NCBI GenBank assembly: GCA_003116975.1
Contig: BGKB01000175.1
Location: 1 to 64,000 of the forward strand
Direction: 5' to 3'
Source: Aurantiochytrium sp. KH105
Taxonomy: Eukaryota > Sar > Bigyra > Thraustochytrida > Thraustochytriidae
DNA length: 64,000 nucleotides
Numbering within the stretch: position 1 is the first letter of the stretch; every line of letters begins with the position of its first letter. Both the position numbers and the translations under genes were made by a program. Of the stretch, positions 13,135 through 22,220 are shown piece after piece. The notes under the pieces were generated by a model, which saw only the letters and a list, made by a program, of their open reading frames with translations, did not search any database and was not told where the DNA came from.

Positions 13135-14230
13135 GCATCCACGCCACTCACCTCATATTTTTTCTCCTCCCAAGCACTGTACTGCTTTCTCCCCAATTTT
13201 GACCACTTCATCTGAACAAACAAACAAACAAACAAAACAAATCTTTGACGCCTTTTTACAATTACTTTGGGTTGTGGCAAGTGTGCGTCTTGCTATAACA
13301 TTGCGGAAATTTTGCGTTGATGGGCGAACCTTCCGAGGCACCACGGCGCGAAGCGTGCGCTGGAGGAGCTCGAGGTCGCGTACTACGCTGGCCTTTAGGG
13401 GAGACAGCTGTGAGTAAGAGAGGAAGGTGGTGTCGTTGTCGAATGTGAGCGCAACTCAGCGGTCGTGAGGTATCAGACGAGCCATCAGAGGCTTCGGACA
13501 ACAATGGTGCTACCCGCGCTCGTTGCGCGGCAGCGCAAACACGGCGAACTCTATAAACTGAAGGGATCGATGAGCTTGCTCTCTTGCTTCACAAAGTCGC
13601 TCCGCGCTTGCAAGAGCTCACAGATACCATTGCAACGTGGCGCCGCAAGCGCAAGGCCCCTTAGGCCGCAATCTAATGCAAGCGTCGAGGAACCATGCAC
13701 GATAGTAGCGGTCACGCGACGCAACTCGAAGCTTCGATCATCAATCGAGCCTACGGGGTCGTCAAACGGAAGATTCACCAAAGAGAATTTCCAAGCTATC
13801 ATTCGCAAGGTTCCTAAACCTATTTTTCCAGAGACATCGGATTCGGACCCGGCTAATCGAGTTCTCCCTTTCATTGATAGCTACTCTGTAATTAATTAAT
13901 TATACTGTCAACACATCCCTGCCCTGCAGAAACTTGCTCAACGTGATGTGCACTGCACAACGGATTACCACACCCCATGTCACAGCTTTGAGCGCCAGAT
14001 CGATTTGGGCAACTGAAACATGCCGCAGAGAAAGACAAAAGGCCAAGGAGCGAGTGTCCAAGGGCAAAGTTCGGTCCTTGACCCAGATTCATCAGGTCGC
14101 ACTTATAGCGACTACGCAACGCGCTTCCCCTGACGGTCTGATGCTTGGTTCGCCTGAATAATCTTGTCATCCAGATGAGTGAGATGATTCACGAACAAGT
14201 AACGTCCTTTTCTCATGTTGGTCCAAGTGA
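13135..14230. other. Intergenic region with no supported gene
   Basis: It lies between the ends of two convergent genes. It begins with a probable 3' UTR containing a CAAA repeat (about 13215-13240). Short open frames exist on both strands; the least repetitive is a minus-strand frame at 13551-13874 with protein-like composition, but no domain, good start or neighbour supports it. I do not call it a gene. Confidence 0.5.
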
Positions 14231-15181
14231 CTATTTCCCGAGTTGTTGCTTCTGCAAAAGACCTTGCTGAGCTCGCTCCTCTCGTATTGCCATGCGTTGA
14301 ACGCGCAAAACCTTGCGACGCGCAATATTACGATGCCTGAGTTCTGCCGCGGAGACAAGCTCGCTGCTGTAATACATTTTCGCCACACCGAACGGGCCCA
14401 CCTGAAGCGAAAGGTATGCACAAAAATTTATCGCCAACACCTGCACTGCAAAGCAAGTCAAAAGCAGGATCACTCGCCACTGCATCGCTTCCACGTCGAA
14501 ACGTCGATTTCCACAAATTCCCTCGTCGGCGCAGATAAGCAAGATCTCCAACTCGCTCAGAATAAAGGCGTCCAATGTTGCGCTCGCCGCTGTGCAAATC
14601 ATAAACACGAAACGAGCAAGGCCGCCTGCGCTCACGAACTGGCCCAGAAACAAAATGCCCGTTTGACCCAGCAAAATTGCCGTCATTGAGGTATACGTGA
14701 GCCCCGGCACAATTTGCGCTGCTGCTCGCATCGTCGGCGCGTCAAGATGCGTAGACAGGTACACCTCTATGGTTTTGAGACCAATCGCAACGACGCAGGT
14801 TACTCTACACAGCCGTGCTGTCCCCAAAACCTGCCACGACAATGGCGTGCACATGCTCAAGAGGATCCAGACCACTAAAAGCGCCACGCTTGCAGCGAAC
14901 CCGCTGACAAGATGGCTCGCACCGGCATCGAGGCCCACCAAACGTTCGCCCAAGCCTTCTGCATCCTCGAGCCAGCCCCACACGAGTCCCAGAGCCTTGT
15001 CCAAGAGAGCACTATCCATCTTTCTCAGTCTCTCCCGCGAGCGCCTTGTCCGCGCGGTCTGCGCCCTGCCCGCGCGCGCGCGGCTCAAGGCGCTTTGCAT
15101 TGTGGAATCCGCTCGTTCTGCAAGTGTCCGTTGGTCCCATTTTTTAGTAGTAGTAGTCGTCGCTCTTACTATTACTGCCAT
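14231..15181 (-). CDS. Multi-pass membrane protein of unknown function
   Basis: A frame of 316 residues starting with ATG at 15181. Hydrophobic stretches near residues 90-110, 118-140, 158-182, 188-218 and 235-262 suggest four to six transmembrane helices, so it should sit in a cellular membrane. The C-terminal 50 residues are Arg/Gln-rich and basic, probably cytosolic. The first 54 residues are Arg- and Thr-rich with no hydrophobic core, so an internal methionine (residue 28 or 55) could be the true start; Met55 begins the more conserved-looking sequence. I do not recognise the family. It is divergent from the coiled-coil gene at 15367, with under 200 bases between the two starts. Confidence 0.6.
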   Translation of the reverse strand: MAVIVRATTTTTKKWDQRTLAERADSTMQSALSRARAGRAQTARTRRSRERLRKMDSALLDKALGLVWGWLEDAEGLGERLVGLDAGASHLVSGFAASVALLVVWILLSMCTPLSWQVLGTARLCRVTCVVAIGLKTIEVYLSTHLDAPTMRAAAQIVPGLTYTSMTAILLGQTGILFLGQFVSAGGLARFVFMICTAASATLDAFILSELEILLICADEGICGNRRFDVEAMQWRVILLLTCFAVQVLAINFCAYLSLQVGPFGVAKMYYSSELVSAAELRHRNIARRKVLRVQRMAIREERAQQGLLQKQQLGK

Positions 15182-15366
15182 CTCTCAACTCGAAACCTAA
15201 AGTTGCAGCCCGAAATATGTAAAGCAGCTGCCGCTCAAGACGCTCGAGGACTTGAGAGAACGTTAGCTAGCACGCAGCTACAAGCTGCGCAAGCCTTGGG
15301 GAGAGCTCGTCTCACCAGCAAACGGCACGGGAAGAGCAAAGACGACAACTCGATGACCCATTGGCA
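15182..15366. promoter_or_regulatory. Short shared upstream region of a divergent pair
   Basis: 185 bases separate the ATG codons of the minus-strand membrane protein and the plus-strand coiled-coil gene, so both promoters must overlap here. No TATA-like element is obvious. Confidence 0.4.
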
Positions 15367-17865
15367 ATGACGGGACACGGCGCAGAGATGCGCGATGCAC
15401 ACACATTGCAAGCCAGGAAGCGCATGCTCGAAGAAGCTTGCGGAGGCACGGAGTTGTCCATGCTCGACGTCTACGCGACGCCAGAAAATCCATTGTCTGT
15501 GCTCGTACCCCGTCTTCTCCCGCTCCGGAACTTTACGCGAATTCATGTCTCCAACGTCGATCTCGTGCCCGATTGGCTCAAGGCAAAGAAAAAGGCGCCC
15601 GAGCAGCTCCGACTCTGGATCCAGGACAATATTCCGCAACACGATGACAGTCGCGCCAAAAAGAGCAAACGTGGAAAAAACAAAAAGTTTGCCAAGGAAG
15701 AAAAGATTGTTACACCCCTCGCCACAGGGAACGCTGAGCTTGCGGCGCTCGAACGCCTTCTCAAGCGATACGGCTCTCTTGCTGGTGCAGAAGAAGCCAT
15801 GCAAGAAGAGGAAGCCGCCCGCAAGGCAGCAAAAGCACGCGAGGCAAGATTCAAGCTTGATCCTCTCCTCCGTCGTCACCGACTCGTCAACATGAGTCCG
15901 CAACAACTCCAAATACTCGTGATTGCACTTCAAAATGAGCTTGCAGCATGTCGCTCCTTCGCCGACAAGTGCAATATTCTCCGGCACCCGCTGCTGCAAG
16001 CTGGTCTCGTCACGAACTTGTTAAATCGAGAAGAGGCTAAAGTCTTTGCCTTGGATCCTGAACCTGCGCACTTGATTGATATTGCCAAGTTACACTTATT
16101 CACGCGCGACGCACGTAGCGAGTCAGATCTACCCCTGCCGCGCGACCTGCGCAGTGTCCTCGGCGTCGATCACTCAGACGCACCATATAATTTCGAGGAT
16201 GGTGAGAGTGACGAAAGCGACGACGATATTGATTTCGATGGCGAGGAGCAATATAGCAGCAATGACGAGGAAAGGGAGGAGAAAATGGAGTCCCGGTCCG
16301 CGCATTTTTCGAAGAAGCAGCTCAATTCGTACGAGCAGGCCAATGTCATCTTTCAGCGTCGGCAACATAGAAGCATTCGCAAGCAAATGTCTTGGCTCGC
16401 GACAAGCCTATCAAAGATGCAGACGCGCATTGCCAATATTAGCCATGCGCTAAAGAAGCGGCAAGCCAAGCATCGGGGCCGAGACTCGCTTTCAGAGTCA
16501 ACAGAGTATGCTGGTGCTAAAGATCAAGAAGCTCGCGCCAGCGACTGCATACACCCTGGTGCCTGGACCACGCACGATTTCGAGGAGGCTACATTAGCAC
16601 ACGAGGCACGACAGTCTAGAGCACTGGTTCGCATGCAAGACACCTTGAGCAGAATTGAGGAACGCGTCGCCTGTGATGTGGCGCGAATGCAGCGCGAGCT
16701 CGAGTCTCGCGATCAAATAATTGAAATGCAGCAGGATATCGAGCTAAAACTCATCAAGTCGAAACGAGAGACCTCTGCCACCAACGTACAGCTCGCATCC
16801 CTCGTCATGCGTATGATTTATCACGTGTATCCTCGTCTCTGGGGTCAATTAACTCAGGAAACCAACGTAACGGCTGCAGACGTAGATGATTGGGAAGAGG
16901 AGAACAACGCCTGGCTCCAGCAATGGATTGCTCTCGTGACCCCTCCTTCTCGACAAGGCGATCCTCAAGATGAAGCGCATGATTCGTCTTTCAAAAGTGC
17001 GTTCCATCGTGGCATGCCATCGTCTGCTGCACTGGGTTCATCCAGCTCATCTTCGCGAGCACCACTATTACGCTCCATGACGAGCACAGCTCCTACTCAA
17101 GACATGGAAAAGGTGCGCAGCCCTCCCGTTCGCGCGAATACCTACGTTTTCCAGCACGGAGGACAAGGTCTCAAGGAGAAGTTCGCCTCAGATGCTGCTT
17201 GCTCTGGAGCTCAGCAAGAGGCCTGGATGCTCAAGGGCGCGGAGCGAGAGCGAAGAGTCTCGGTGAAAGCGCAAGAACAGTTGCGTCATCGCGTCAAGGA
17301 GATCGTCTCACAGCCCTCGGAAAAGGCAGTCGGAGCCCTTTTGGATGGTCTCGTACGGGCTGTTTTACAGTATGCTGCATTACTCGGCGCGTCACCTTCC
17401 CCAGCCATCCTTCTCGATCGTCTGCAAGACTTTAGCTACGACGTGAGCATTATTCCCAATCTTTTAACGCAGCACAAGGTCGGGTGCGCATTTGGTTTGG
17501 CATGGGCCAAAGTCCGCACGCTCGAGCATCTCGAGCAAGAGGCCACGCAAGACAAGTCAGCCACAGCGAACGGAAACGCCACCACGAAATCGCAGGGATC
17601 GCGACAGGCACGCAACACGCTCATTGTGCGGCACTGGCTCGAAGAGAGCGCGCGTTTGGCGTTTGGCAACGAAACGACTACTCCGGTGGCTTGGGTCAAG
17701 GGGATGGCCCAACATGTTCAAAGTCGAATAAGGTCATCGGCCCGCGTAGCGAGCCAAAGGAGCCAACAAAATGAAAATCTGGGAAGATCCCCGCAACGAC
17801 CGCAATCTGCTCGCCCGGCTCCCCGAGGTGTGTCGCGGCGCGTGACGCGAAGCTCCCAGAGTTAG
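15367..17865 (+). CDS. Large coiled-coil protein of unknown function
   Basis: 832 residues from the first ATG, at 15367; the two codons before it are open but start with TTG. Charged and helical throughout. A basic lysine-rich patch occurs around residues 95-120. An acidic Asp/Glu-rich segment near 275-305 is followed by a long predicted coiled coil from about 310 to 480, with heptad-like spacing and many Gln, Arg and Glu. Serine-rich linkers lie near 555-575. A mostly helical C-terminal domain at about 620-780 contains a Trp-rich end, and the tail is basic. No catalytic motif or known domain is visible. A scaffold or cytoskeletal role would fit the composition, but this is a guess. Confidence 0.75.
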   Translation: MTGHGAEMRDAHTLQARKRMLEEACGGTELSMLDVYATPENPLSVLVPRLLPLRNFTRIHVSNVDLVPDWLKAKKKAPEQLRLWIQDNIPQHDDSRAKKSKRGKNKKFAKEEKIVTPLATGNAELAALERLLKRYGSLAGAEEAMQEEEAARKAAKAREARFKLDPLLRRHRLVNMSPQQLQILVIALQNELAACRSFADKCNILRHPLLQAGLVTNLLNREEAKVFALDPEPAHLIDIAKLHLFTRDARSESDLPLPRDLRSVLGVDHSDAPYNFEDGESDESDDDIDFDGEEQYSSNDEEREEKMESRSAHFSKKQLNSYEQANVIFQRRQHRSIRKQMSWLATSLSKMQTRIANISHALKKRQAKHRGRDSLSESTEYAGAKDQEARASDCIHPGAWTTHDFEEATLAHEARQSRALVRMQDTLSRIEERVACDVARMQRELESRDQIIEMQQDIELKLIKSKRETSATNVQLASLVMRMIYHVYPRLWGQLTQETNVTAADVDDWEEENNAWLQQWIALVTPPSRQGDPQDEAHDSSFKSAFHRGMPSSAALGSSSSSSRAPLLRSMTSTAPTQDMEKVRSPPVRANTYVFQHGGQGLKEKFASDAACSGAQQEAWMLKGAERERRVSVKAQEQLRHRVKEIVSQPSEKAVGALLDGLVRAVLQYAALLGASPSPAILLDRLQDFSYDVSIIPNLLTQHKVGCAFGLAWAKVRTLEHLEQEATQDKSATANGNATTKSQGSRQARNTLIVRHWLEESARLAFGNETTTPVAWVKGMAQHVQSRIRSSARVASQRSQQNENLGRSPQRPQSARPAPRGVSRRVTRSSQS

Positions 17866-17956
17866 CAAATTTAGATTTCGCTCTTGGCTTCCTTATGTTT
17901 GTAATTGTGTTTCAATGCTCGGGCAGTAGAAAGGTGGAGCACAATTAGAAATAAAT

Positions 17957-18265
17957 GAGCTGTCTTCGTGAAGTTGCAAGTGACATTGTGCATCAGCCAA
18001 ACATGCAGACTATTTGAGACGACCAGACGAGTTTACTCTTGGTTGCGAAGAAGTGCATCAGCCAAACATGCACATAGTCTGAGCCGACCAGACTTTTCAA
18101 AAAAAGGAGAAACAAACGAGCTTTCTTCTTGAAGTTGCAAGTAGTGCATCAGCCATACATGCGTATGAATTGAGACGACGAAACGAATTTTTCTTGGTTG
18201 CGAAGAAGTACAGGAGCCAAATACGCAGGTAATTTGAGACGACCAGACTAAAAAATTCTTTTTTT
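17957..18265. repeat. Duplicated satellite of about 155 bp, each with two sub-repeats
   Basis: Two tandem copies of a roughly 150-160 bp unit, each holding two versions of a shorter element. The short element reads GTGCATCAGCC, then AACATGC, then TGAGACGACCAGAC; copies begin near 17988, 18053, 18144 and 18209. Each long unit starts with a word like CTTGAAGTTGCAAGT. The block occupies the 3' ends of two convergent genes. No open frame runs through it. Confidence 0.85.
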
Positions 18266-18446
18266 GTTTTCGTAAAAGTGCAAGTGACGGGACGAGGTAC
18301 TCAAGGTGGCACAATTGCAGCACAACAACTTGAAGGTAACCGAGGCTTTGGGCAGGCAGAGTGCGTGAATCAACTCTATCTCTATCTCTCTCTCTCTTTC
18401 TCTGTGTGTCTCCTCCCTCCCCACCCTTGCACTCGACCGGTCATTT

Positions 18447-20072
18447 TTACTGTGCGATGGGAAGGAAGTTGGAGTGGTCGCCAAGTTCCTGCGAGGCCTT
18501 GGCCATGGTCTGCGAAGAGCGGGCGATAATGTGGCCGTCAAGGTGAAAGTCATGGATGGCAGGGCGGAAGGGCGTGCAGTCGACGTCTCCCGGCGTTGAG
18601 GCAGCGATCTTGGCGTAGTCGGCGCCGAGAAGCTGTTCCGGAAGAATGCTCGGCGAGACCTTGCCGCGGCACTCGAGGGTGGGGACGAGCGAGGCCAGGC
18701 GCTCGTGGATCTCCTCCTCGGTGTCGTAGGCAAGGGGAAGATCAGCACAGGCCTCAGACATGGCGCGCACGATCTTCCAGTCAACGCGAGCGTCGACGGG
18801 CGGCACAATGGCGTTGCGCGCGAGCTGCGCGCGGCCTTCAAAGTTCACGTAAACACCGTTCTTCTCGCTAAAGGCAGCACCGGCGAGCACGACGTCAGCG
18901 CGGCTGGCGAGCTCGTCACCATGGTGGCCCTGGAAGACGACAAAGGTGTTGGGGCCAATGAGCTGGTCGATGGGCACCGGAAGGTCAGCAGCGGTTACGT
19001 TGAGCAGGTAGAGAATGTCGGCGGCCTCGCGGTCGGCGCTGTCGTCAAAGGGCTGGCAGCGGCCGAGGTCAAGGAGACCAACGTCGTTGGCATTGTGGTG
19101 GAGGGTGTTGACGCCGTTCCACACGAGCTCACCGGTCTCCTTGTCGTACTGACGAAAGTTGCCGCTCTTGGCGGCGATGGTCTCAATCACGCCCTTGAGC
19201 GCCTCGCCGTCCTGACGTTTGTAAATTTGAGACGAGACGACGATGGCCGGGCGCTCGGCCTCGGCGAGCTTGGCGCAGAGCGGGTGGCGACCCTCGGCAA
19301 TGTCGACAAGGGTCGCGGGCGTAAGGCCTGCCTGGGCAATGGGAAAGGTCAGGTCGGAGGGCATGCCAATGCTGTACACGTCCATCTCGCCGTGAAGGAA
19401 CATCTTGCGCAGACGCGTCTGCAGCAGAGGCGACTCGGCGGCGAGAGGGGTGCCGACCAGGAGGACCACGTCGGCGGTCTCGATGCCGAGGATGGTCGAG
19501 TTGAAGCGGTACTGCGAGGTGATGTCGGCGCCGAGGGAGCCGCCCGTGGATCCGAGGCTCTCGAGCTCGACATCGGCGTACTGGTTGGCAAAGTCGGAGA
19601 GGGCCAGCGCCGAGTAGAGGTCGGTGGAGGGGCCGCAAACGGCGCGCACGGATCCGCCCTTTGCGCGCTGCTTCTCGAGGGCCGTCTTGATGCGGGCAAA
19701 GGCGCCGCGCCAGTTCGACCCGGTGGAGTCCCAGGAGCCGGGCTTCTCCACGGAGCGCACGAGCGGCCGCGTCAGGCGCTGGCGCTTGAGGCCGTCGTAG
19801 GCGAAGCGGGTCTTGTCGTTGATCCACTCCTCGTTGATGGCGTCGTTCTCGCGGGGGACGACGCGCATCACCTCGCCGCCCTTGGTCTGCAGCTTGATGC
19901 TCGCGCCCATGCCGTCCATCACGTCCACCGTGTCGGTATCCTTGAGCTCCCATGGCCTCGCCGTGAACGAGTACGGCTTCGACGTCAGCGCGCCCATCAT
20001 CCGCCTCTGCTGGCCCGCCAGGAACCGCGCCGCCCGGGCCGGCGCGCCGCGCGCCGCGGGGCTCTTCATCAT
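18447..20072 (-). CDS. NDUFS1: Complex I 75-kDa subunit, C-terminal domain only (Nad11-C)
   Basis: 541 residues from ATG at 20072. From about residue 26 onward the sequence matches the molybdopterin-oxidoreductase-like half of the NADH:ubiquinone oxidoreductase 75-kDa subunit, with the family hallmarks ALTSKPYSFTARPWE, EEWINDKTRFAYDGLKRQRL and later GHHGDELASRADVVL and FSEKNGVYVNFEGRAQ. The usual N-terminal ferredoxin-type 2Fe-2S and 4Fe-4S domains (about 200 residues) are absent. The protein begins exactly where the last cluster-binding cysteine motif ends. Instead, the first 25-35 residues are rich in Arg/Ala/Ser with no acidic residue, a typical mitochondrial presequence. No Fe-S exon is visible upstream. 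The matrix-arm location is known for the family; that the missing half is made elsewhere, probably in mitochondria, is inference. Confidence 0.93.
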   Translation of the reverse strand: MMKSPAARGAPARAARFLAGQQRRMMGALTSKPYSFTARPWELKDTDTVDVMDGMGASIKLQTKGGEVMRVVPRENDAINEEWINDKTRFAYDGLKRQRLTRPLVRSVEKPGSWDSTGSNWRGAFARIKTALEKQRAKGGSVRAVCGPSTDLYSALALSDFANQYADVELESLGSTGGSLGADITSQYRFNSTILGIETADVVLLVGTPLAAESPLLQTRLRKMFLHGEMDVYSIGMPSDLTFPIAQAGLTPATLVDIAEGRHPLCAKLAEAERPAIVVSSQIYKRQDGEALKGVIETIAAKSGNFRQYDKETGELVWNGVNTLHHNANDVGLLDLGRCQPFDDSADREAADILYLLNVTAADLPVPIDQLIGPNTFVVFQGHHGDELASRADVVLAGAAFSEKNGVYVNFEGRAQLARNAIVPPVDARVDWKIVRAMSEACADLPLAYDTEEEIHERLASLVPTLECRGKVSPSILPEQLLGADYAKIAASTPGDVDCTPFRPAIHDFHLDGHIIARSSQTMAKASQELGDHSNFLPIAQ

Positions 20073-20782
20073 GCTCGCCGCGGCCGTCTCCGCTCTCCGC
20101 TCCTCGCTCCTCGCTCGCCGCCCTCGCGCACGAGCTCCTGCCGCGCTCGCTCGCGTGGCTTGCCTCGCCTCGCCTGCCTTGCCGGACTACGCCGCCCCCG
20201 CCGCGCCGCCGTCCATCGCGCACTGTGCGCGCGCGCCGCAAGGGCCGCAAACGCGCCGCGCAAGTGCGCCAAACGCGCGCGCAAGTGCCGCAAACGCGCC
20301 CCGCGCAGTCTCGCCGCGCTGCAGCCGCCACGCAGCGGCGGATCCGCGCGCGCGGAGGATTCGCCGCGACGCGCAGGATGCCCCGCCGCGAGGGCGGGCG
20401 CGGAGAGGGAGGAGGGGCGGGGAGAGGGGTGGCGAGGGAGTTGGAGGGGGAGATGAGCCGAGATTGGGGGTGGAGGAGCGAGCGACCTGGAGAGAGAGAG
20501 GGAGAGACGACGAGGGGAGTTCGTAGCAGCAGTCCTCGCAAAAGGCCCGGGGGTTAGTTGGCGCGGCGTTCGCAGCTAGACTACCAATCAGGATCGCGTG
20601 TTTTCTGAGACTACAAGATTTTGGCTTGCATTTTGTGCAACGTTGATGTTTATCTTGCTTCTTAATTCGCAGAAAGAGAGGGGCTTGGTTGGCCTATAAG
20701 CGGAAAACGCGTTTCCTTTTGTGCCAGCATCTGGAGAAGCTCGTTTTCACAGTCACTCCTGCAAAAGTTGTGGGTGCTGATG
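20073..20782. other. Upstream region of the Nad11-C gene
   Basis: The first 450 bases are very GC-rich with GCGC-type words and long meaningless open frames; the rest turns AT-rich near 20590. No cysteine-rich Fe-S coding sequence is present on either strand, which matters for the split-subunit reading of the neighbouring gene. Confidence 0.5.
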
Positions 20783-21116
20783 AACAGGCTTGGTCGCATA
20801 TATTTTTCTTACAAGTATTGATCAACTGCTCGAACTTCACAGATTTGGTCGCATATTTCTTTCTTATAAGAATTGATCAACTGCTCGAACTTGACAGGTT
20901 TGGTCGCAATTTCTTTCATATAAGAATTGATCAACTGCTCGTGTTCACAGATTTGGTCGCATTTTTCTTTCTTACAAGGGTTGATCAACTGCTCGTAGGT
21001 TCACAGATTTGGTCGCATTTTTCTTTCTTACAAGGATTGATCAACTGCTCGTAGTTCACAGATTTGGTCGCATTTTTCTTTCTTACAAGGATTGATCAAC
21101 TGCTCGAAGTTCACAA
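20783..21116. repeat. Six-copy 55-bp tandem satellite with TTGATCAA core
   Basis: Six copies of a unit of 54-56 bases. The element TTGATCAACTGCTCG starts at 20818, 20873, 20927, 20981, 21037 and 21092, and each copy also carries TTGGTCGCA about 28 bases earlier. The right-hand three copies are nearly identical, the left-hand ones more diverged. The array lies 3' of the methyltransferase gene and 5' of the Nad11-C gene, both on the minus strand. An open frame runs through it, but its translation is only the repeated unit. Confidence 0.95.
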
Positions 21117-21299
21117 AAAAACAACTCGCTTTTCTCGTTTGTTTTTTTCACTATACACACATTGTTGGTATAAAGTTATACTTCGTCTTGGGCCACTCCG
21201 AGCGATCTTCGAAAGTAATCTCATGCTTTCTGATTCGCCGTTGGCTTTGCTTTCTTCTTTACTTCTTGTAAACTCAAGCTGGCAAGCAGCATCGAGAAC

Positions 21300-22220
21300 T
21301 CACGGCGAAAAGGTGGCCACGAGACGAACGCCTCCGAGATTGCCCCCTTGGAAGAGCTTGACCATGGCCTCGTAAAAGTACCCGAGATCATTAAAGGTAG
21401 CTTCGTTGTGAACCCTCAACGTGCGATCCTTGGCATCGTTCCAGGCGTCAAAGCGACTCTCGACGAATGCAGTCCACGTTTCTGTTTGATCATCAAAGTT
21501 GATGTCCTTGAAGCCAACAGCCTCGAGCTCCTTGATGTACCCCTCCATTGTGGGAAGCTCCTCTGCCTCGCAGTAAATGTCTTCGCGTAGAGACGTGATT
21601 TCTTCTTCAGTGAACTTGTCGCCGAGCTTGAAGAAGTCCTCAATGTAAATCTTCGCACCAGGTTTGAGAAAGGAAGCGGTGCGTTCCCACATCTTCTTGC
21701 GGCCTGCATCGCCCATATGAAGCACGCAGAGCCATGAGACGAGGCCGTCGGCCGACGCAGGCGGCAGAATGAAGTCTTCAGAGAGAAAATCGGCAGCTAC
21801 GAGCTTGCAGCGATCAAGGTCGAAGCCGGCAACTTCGGTAATCTTGTTGCCAACTTCGACCTGATCCGCTTGGAGTTCGACGCCCAAGATGCGGAGTTCA
21901 GGGCTCAGGCTGGCCATGGCGCGCGCCGGCTGGCCCAGACCGGCACCGACGTCCAAGACGAGCTTGCTGTTTCCATCTTCGCCAAAAAGTCCCATCATTT
22001 TGACAGCGTCGGTGACGCTCTCGCGCTGCCCGTAATTGAGGTAAGAGCCACGCAGACTCAGGATCTTTTCTTGCAGATCGTCGCCATCGCCTTCGATGCG
22101 AAGCGCGTCACCCTCGCCATGCACCTCAACGCCGAGCTCGCGCAGTTCGTTGAAGACACGGTCCACGTGGCTGTACAGCTTCATGGTTTTGATCGGTTGT
22201 TCCTCCATTCTCTGTGCCAT
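21300..22220 (-). CDS. SAM-dependent class I methyltransferase
   Basis: 306 residues from ATG at 22220. This start is preferred over an upstream open frame because it has a good context (ACGAGCACCATGG) and because the residues before it are low-complexity. The SAM-binding motif I VLDVGAGLGQPAR is clear, followed by an acidic motif II region (LGVELQADQ) and the post-I/motif III stretch (VAADF, LKPGAKIYIEDFF). The N-terminal part with its YLNYG and QRES motifs and the overall arrangement resemble small-molecule methyltransferases of the phosphoethanolamine / sarcosine-dimethylglycine type. The substrate cannot be assigned from sequence. No targeting signal is evident, so it is probably cytosolic. 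Confidence 0.85.
   Translation of the reverse strand: MAQRMEEQPIKTMKLYSHVDRVFNELRELGVEVHGEGDALRIEGDGDDLQEKILSLRGSYLNYGQRESVTDAVKMMGLFGEDGNSKLVLDVGAGLGQPARAMASLSPELRILGVELQADQVEVGNKITEVAGFDLDRCKLVAADFLSEDFILPPASADGLVSWLCVLHMGDAGRKKMWERTASFLKPGAKIYIEDFFKLGDKFTEEEITSLREDIYCEAEELPTMEGYIKELEAVGFKDINFDDQTETWTAFVESRFDAWNDAKDRTLRVHNEATFNDLGYFYEAMVKLFQGGNLGGVRLVATFSP

Noticed and set aside
13551-13874. 107-codon minus-strand frame with protein-like text
   Set aside because: No domain, no supporting neighbour and no clear promoter; kept only as a note in the gap entry.
15235-15999. 254-residue minus-strand open frame
   Set aside because: Overlaps the sense coiled-coil gene and the divergent promoter; no domain or motif.
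18705-20456. Long plus-strand open frame opposite the Nad11-C gene
   Set aside because: Antisense shadow; the sense frame has clear complex I similarity.
19183-20541. Long minus-strand open frame overlapping the Nad11-C gene in another frame
   Set aside because: Arg/Ala/His-rich shadow caused by GC-biased third codon positions of the real gene.
20689-21054. 121-residue plus-strand open frame through the 55-bp satellite
   Set aside because: The translation only repeats the satellite unit; it is not supported as a gene.
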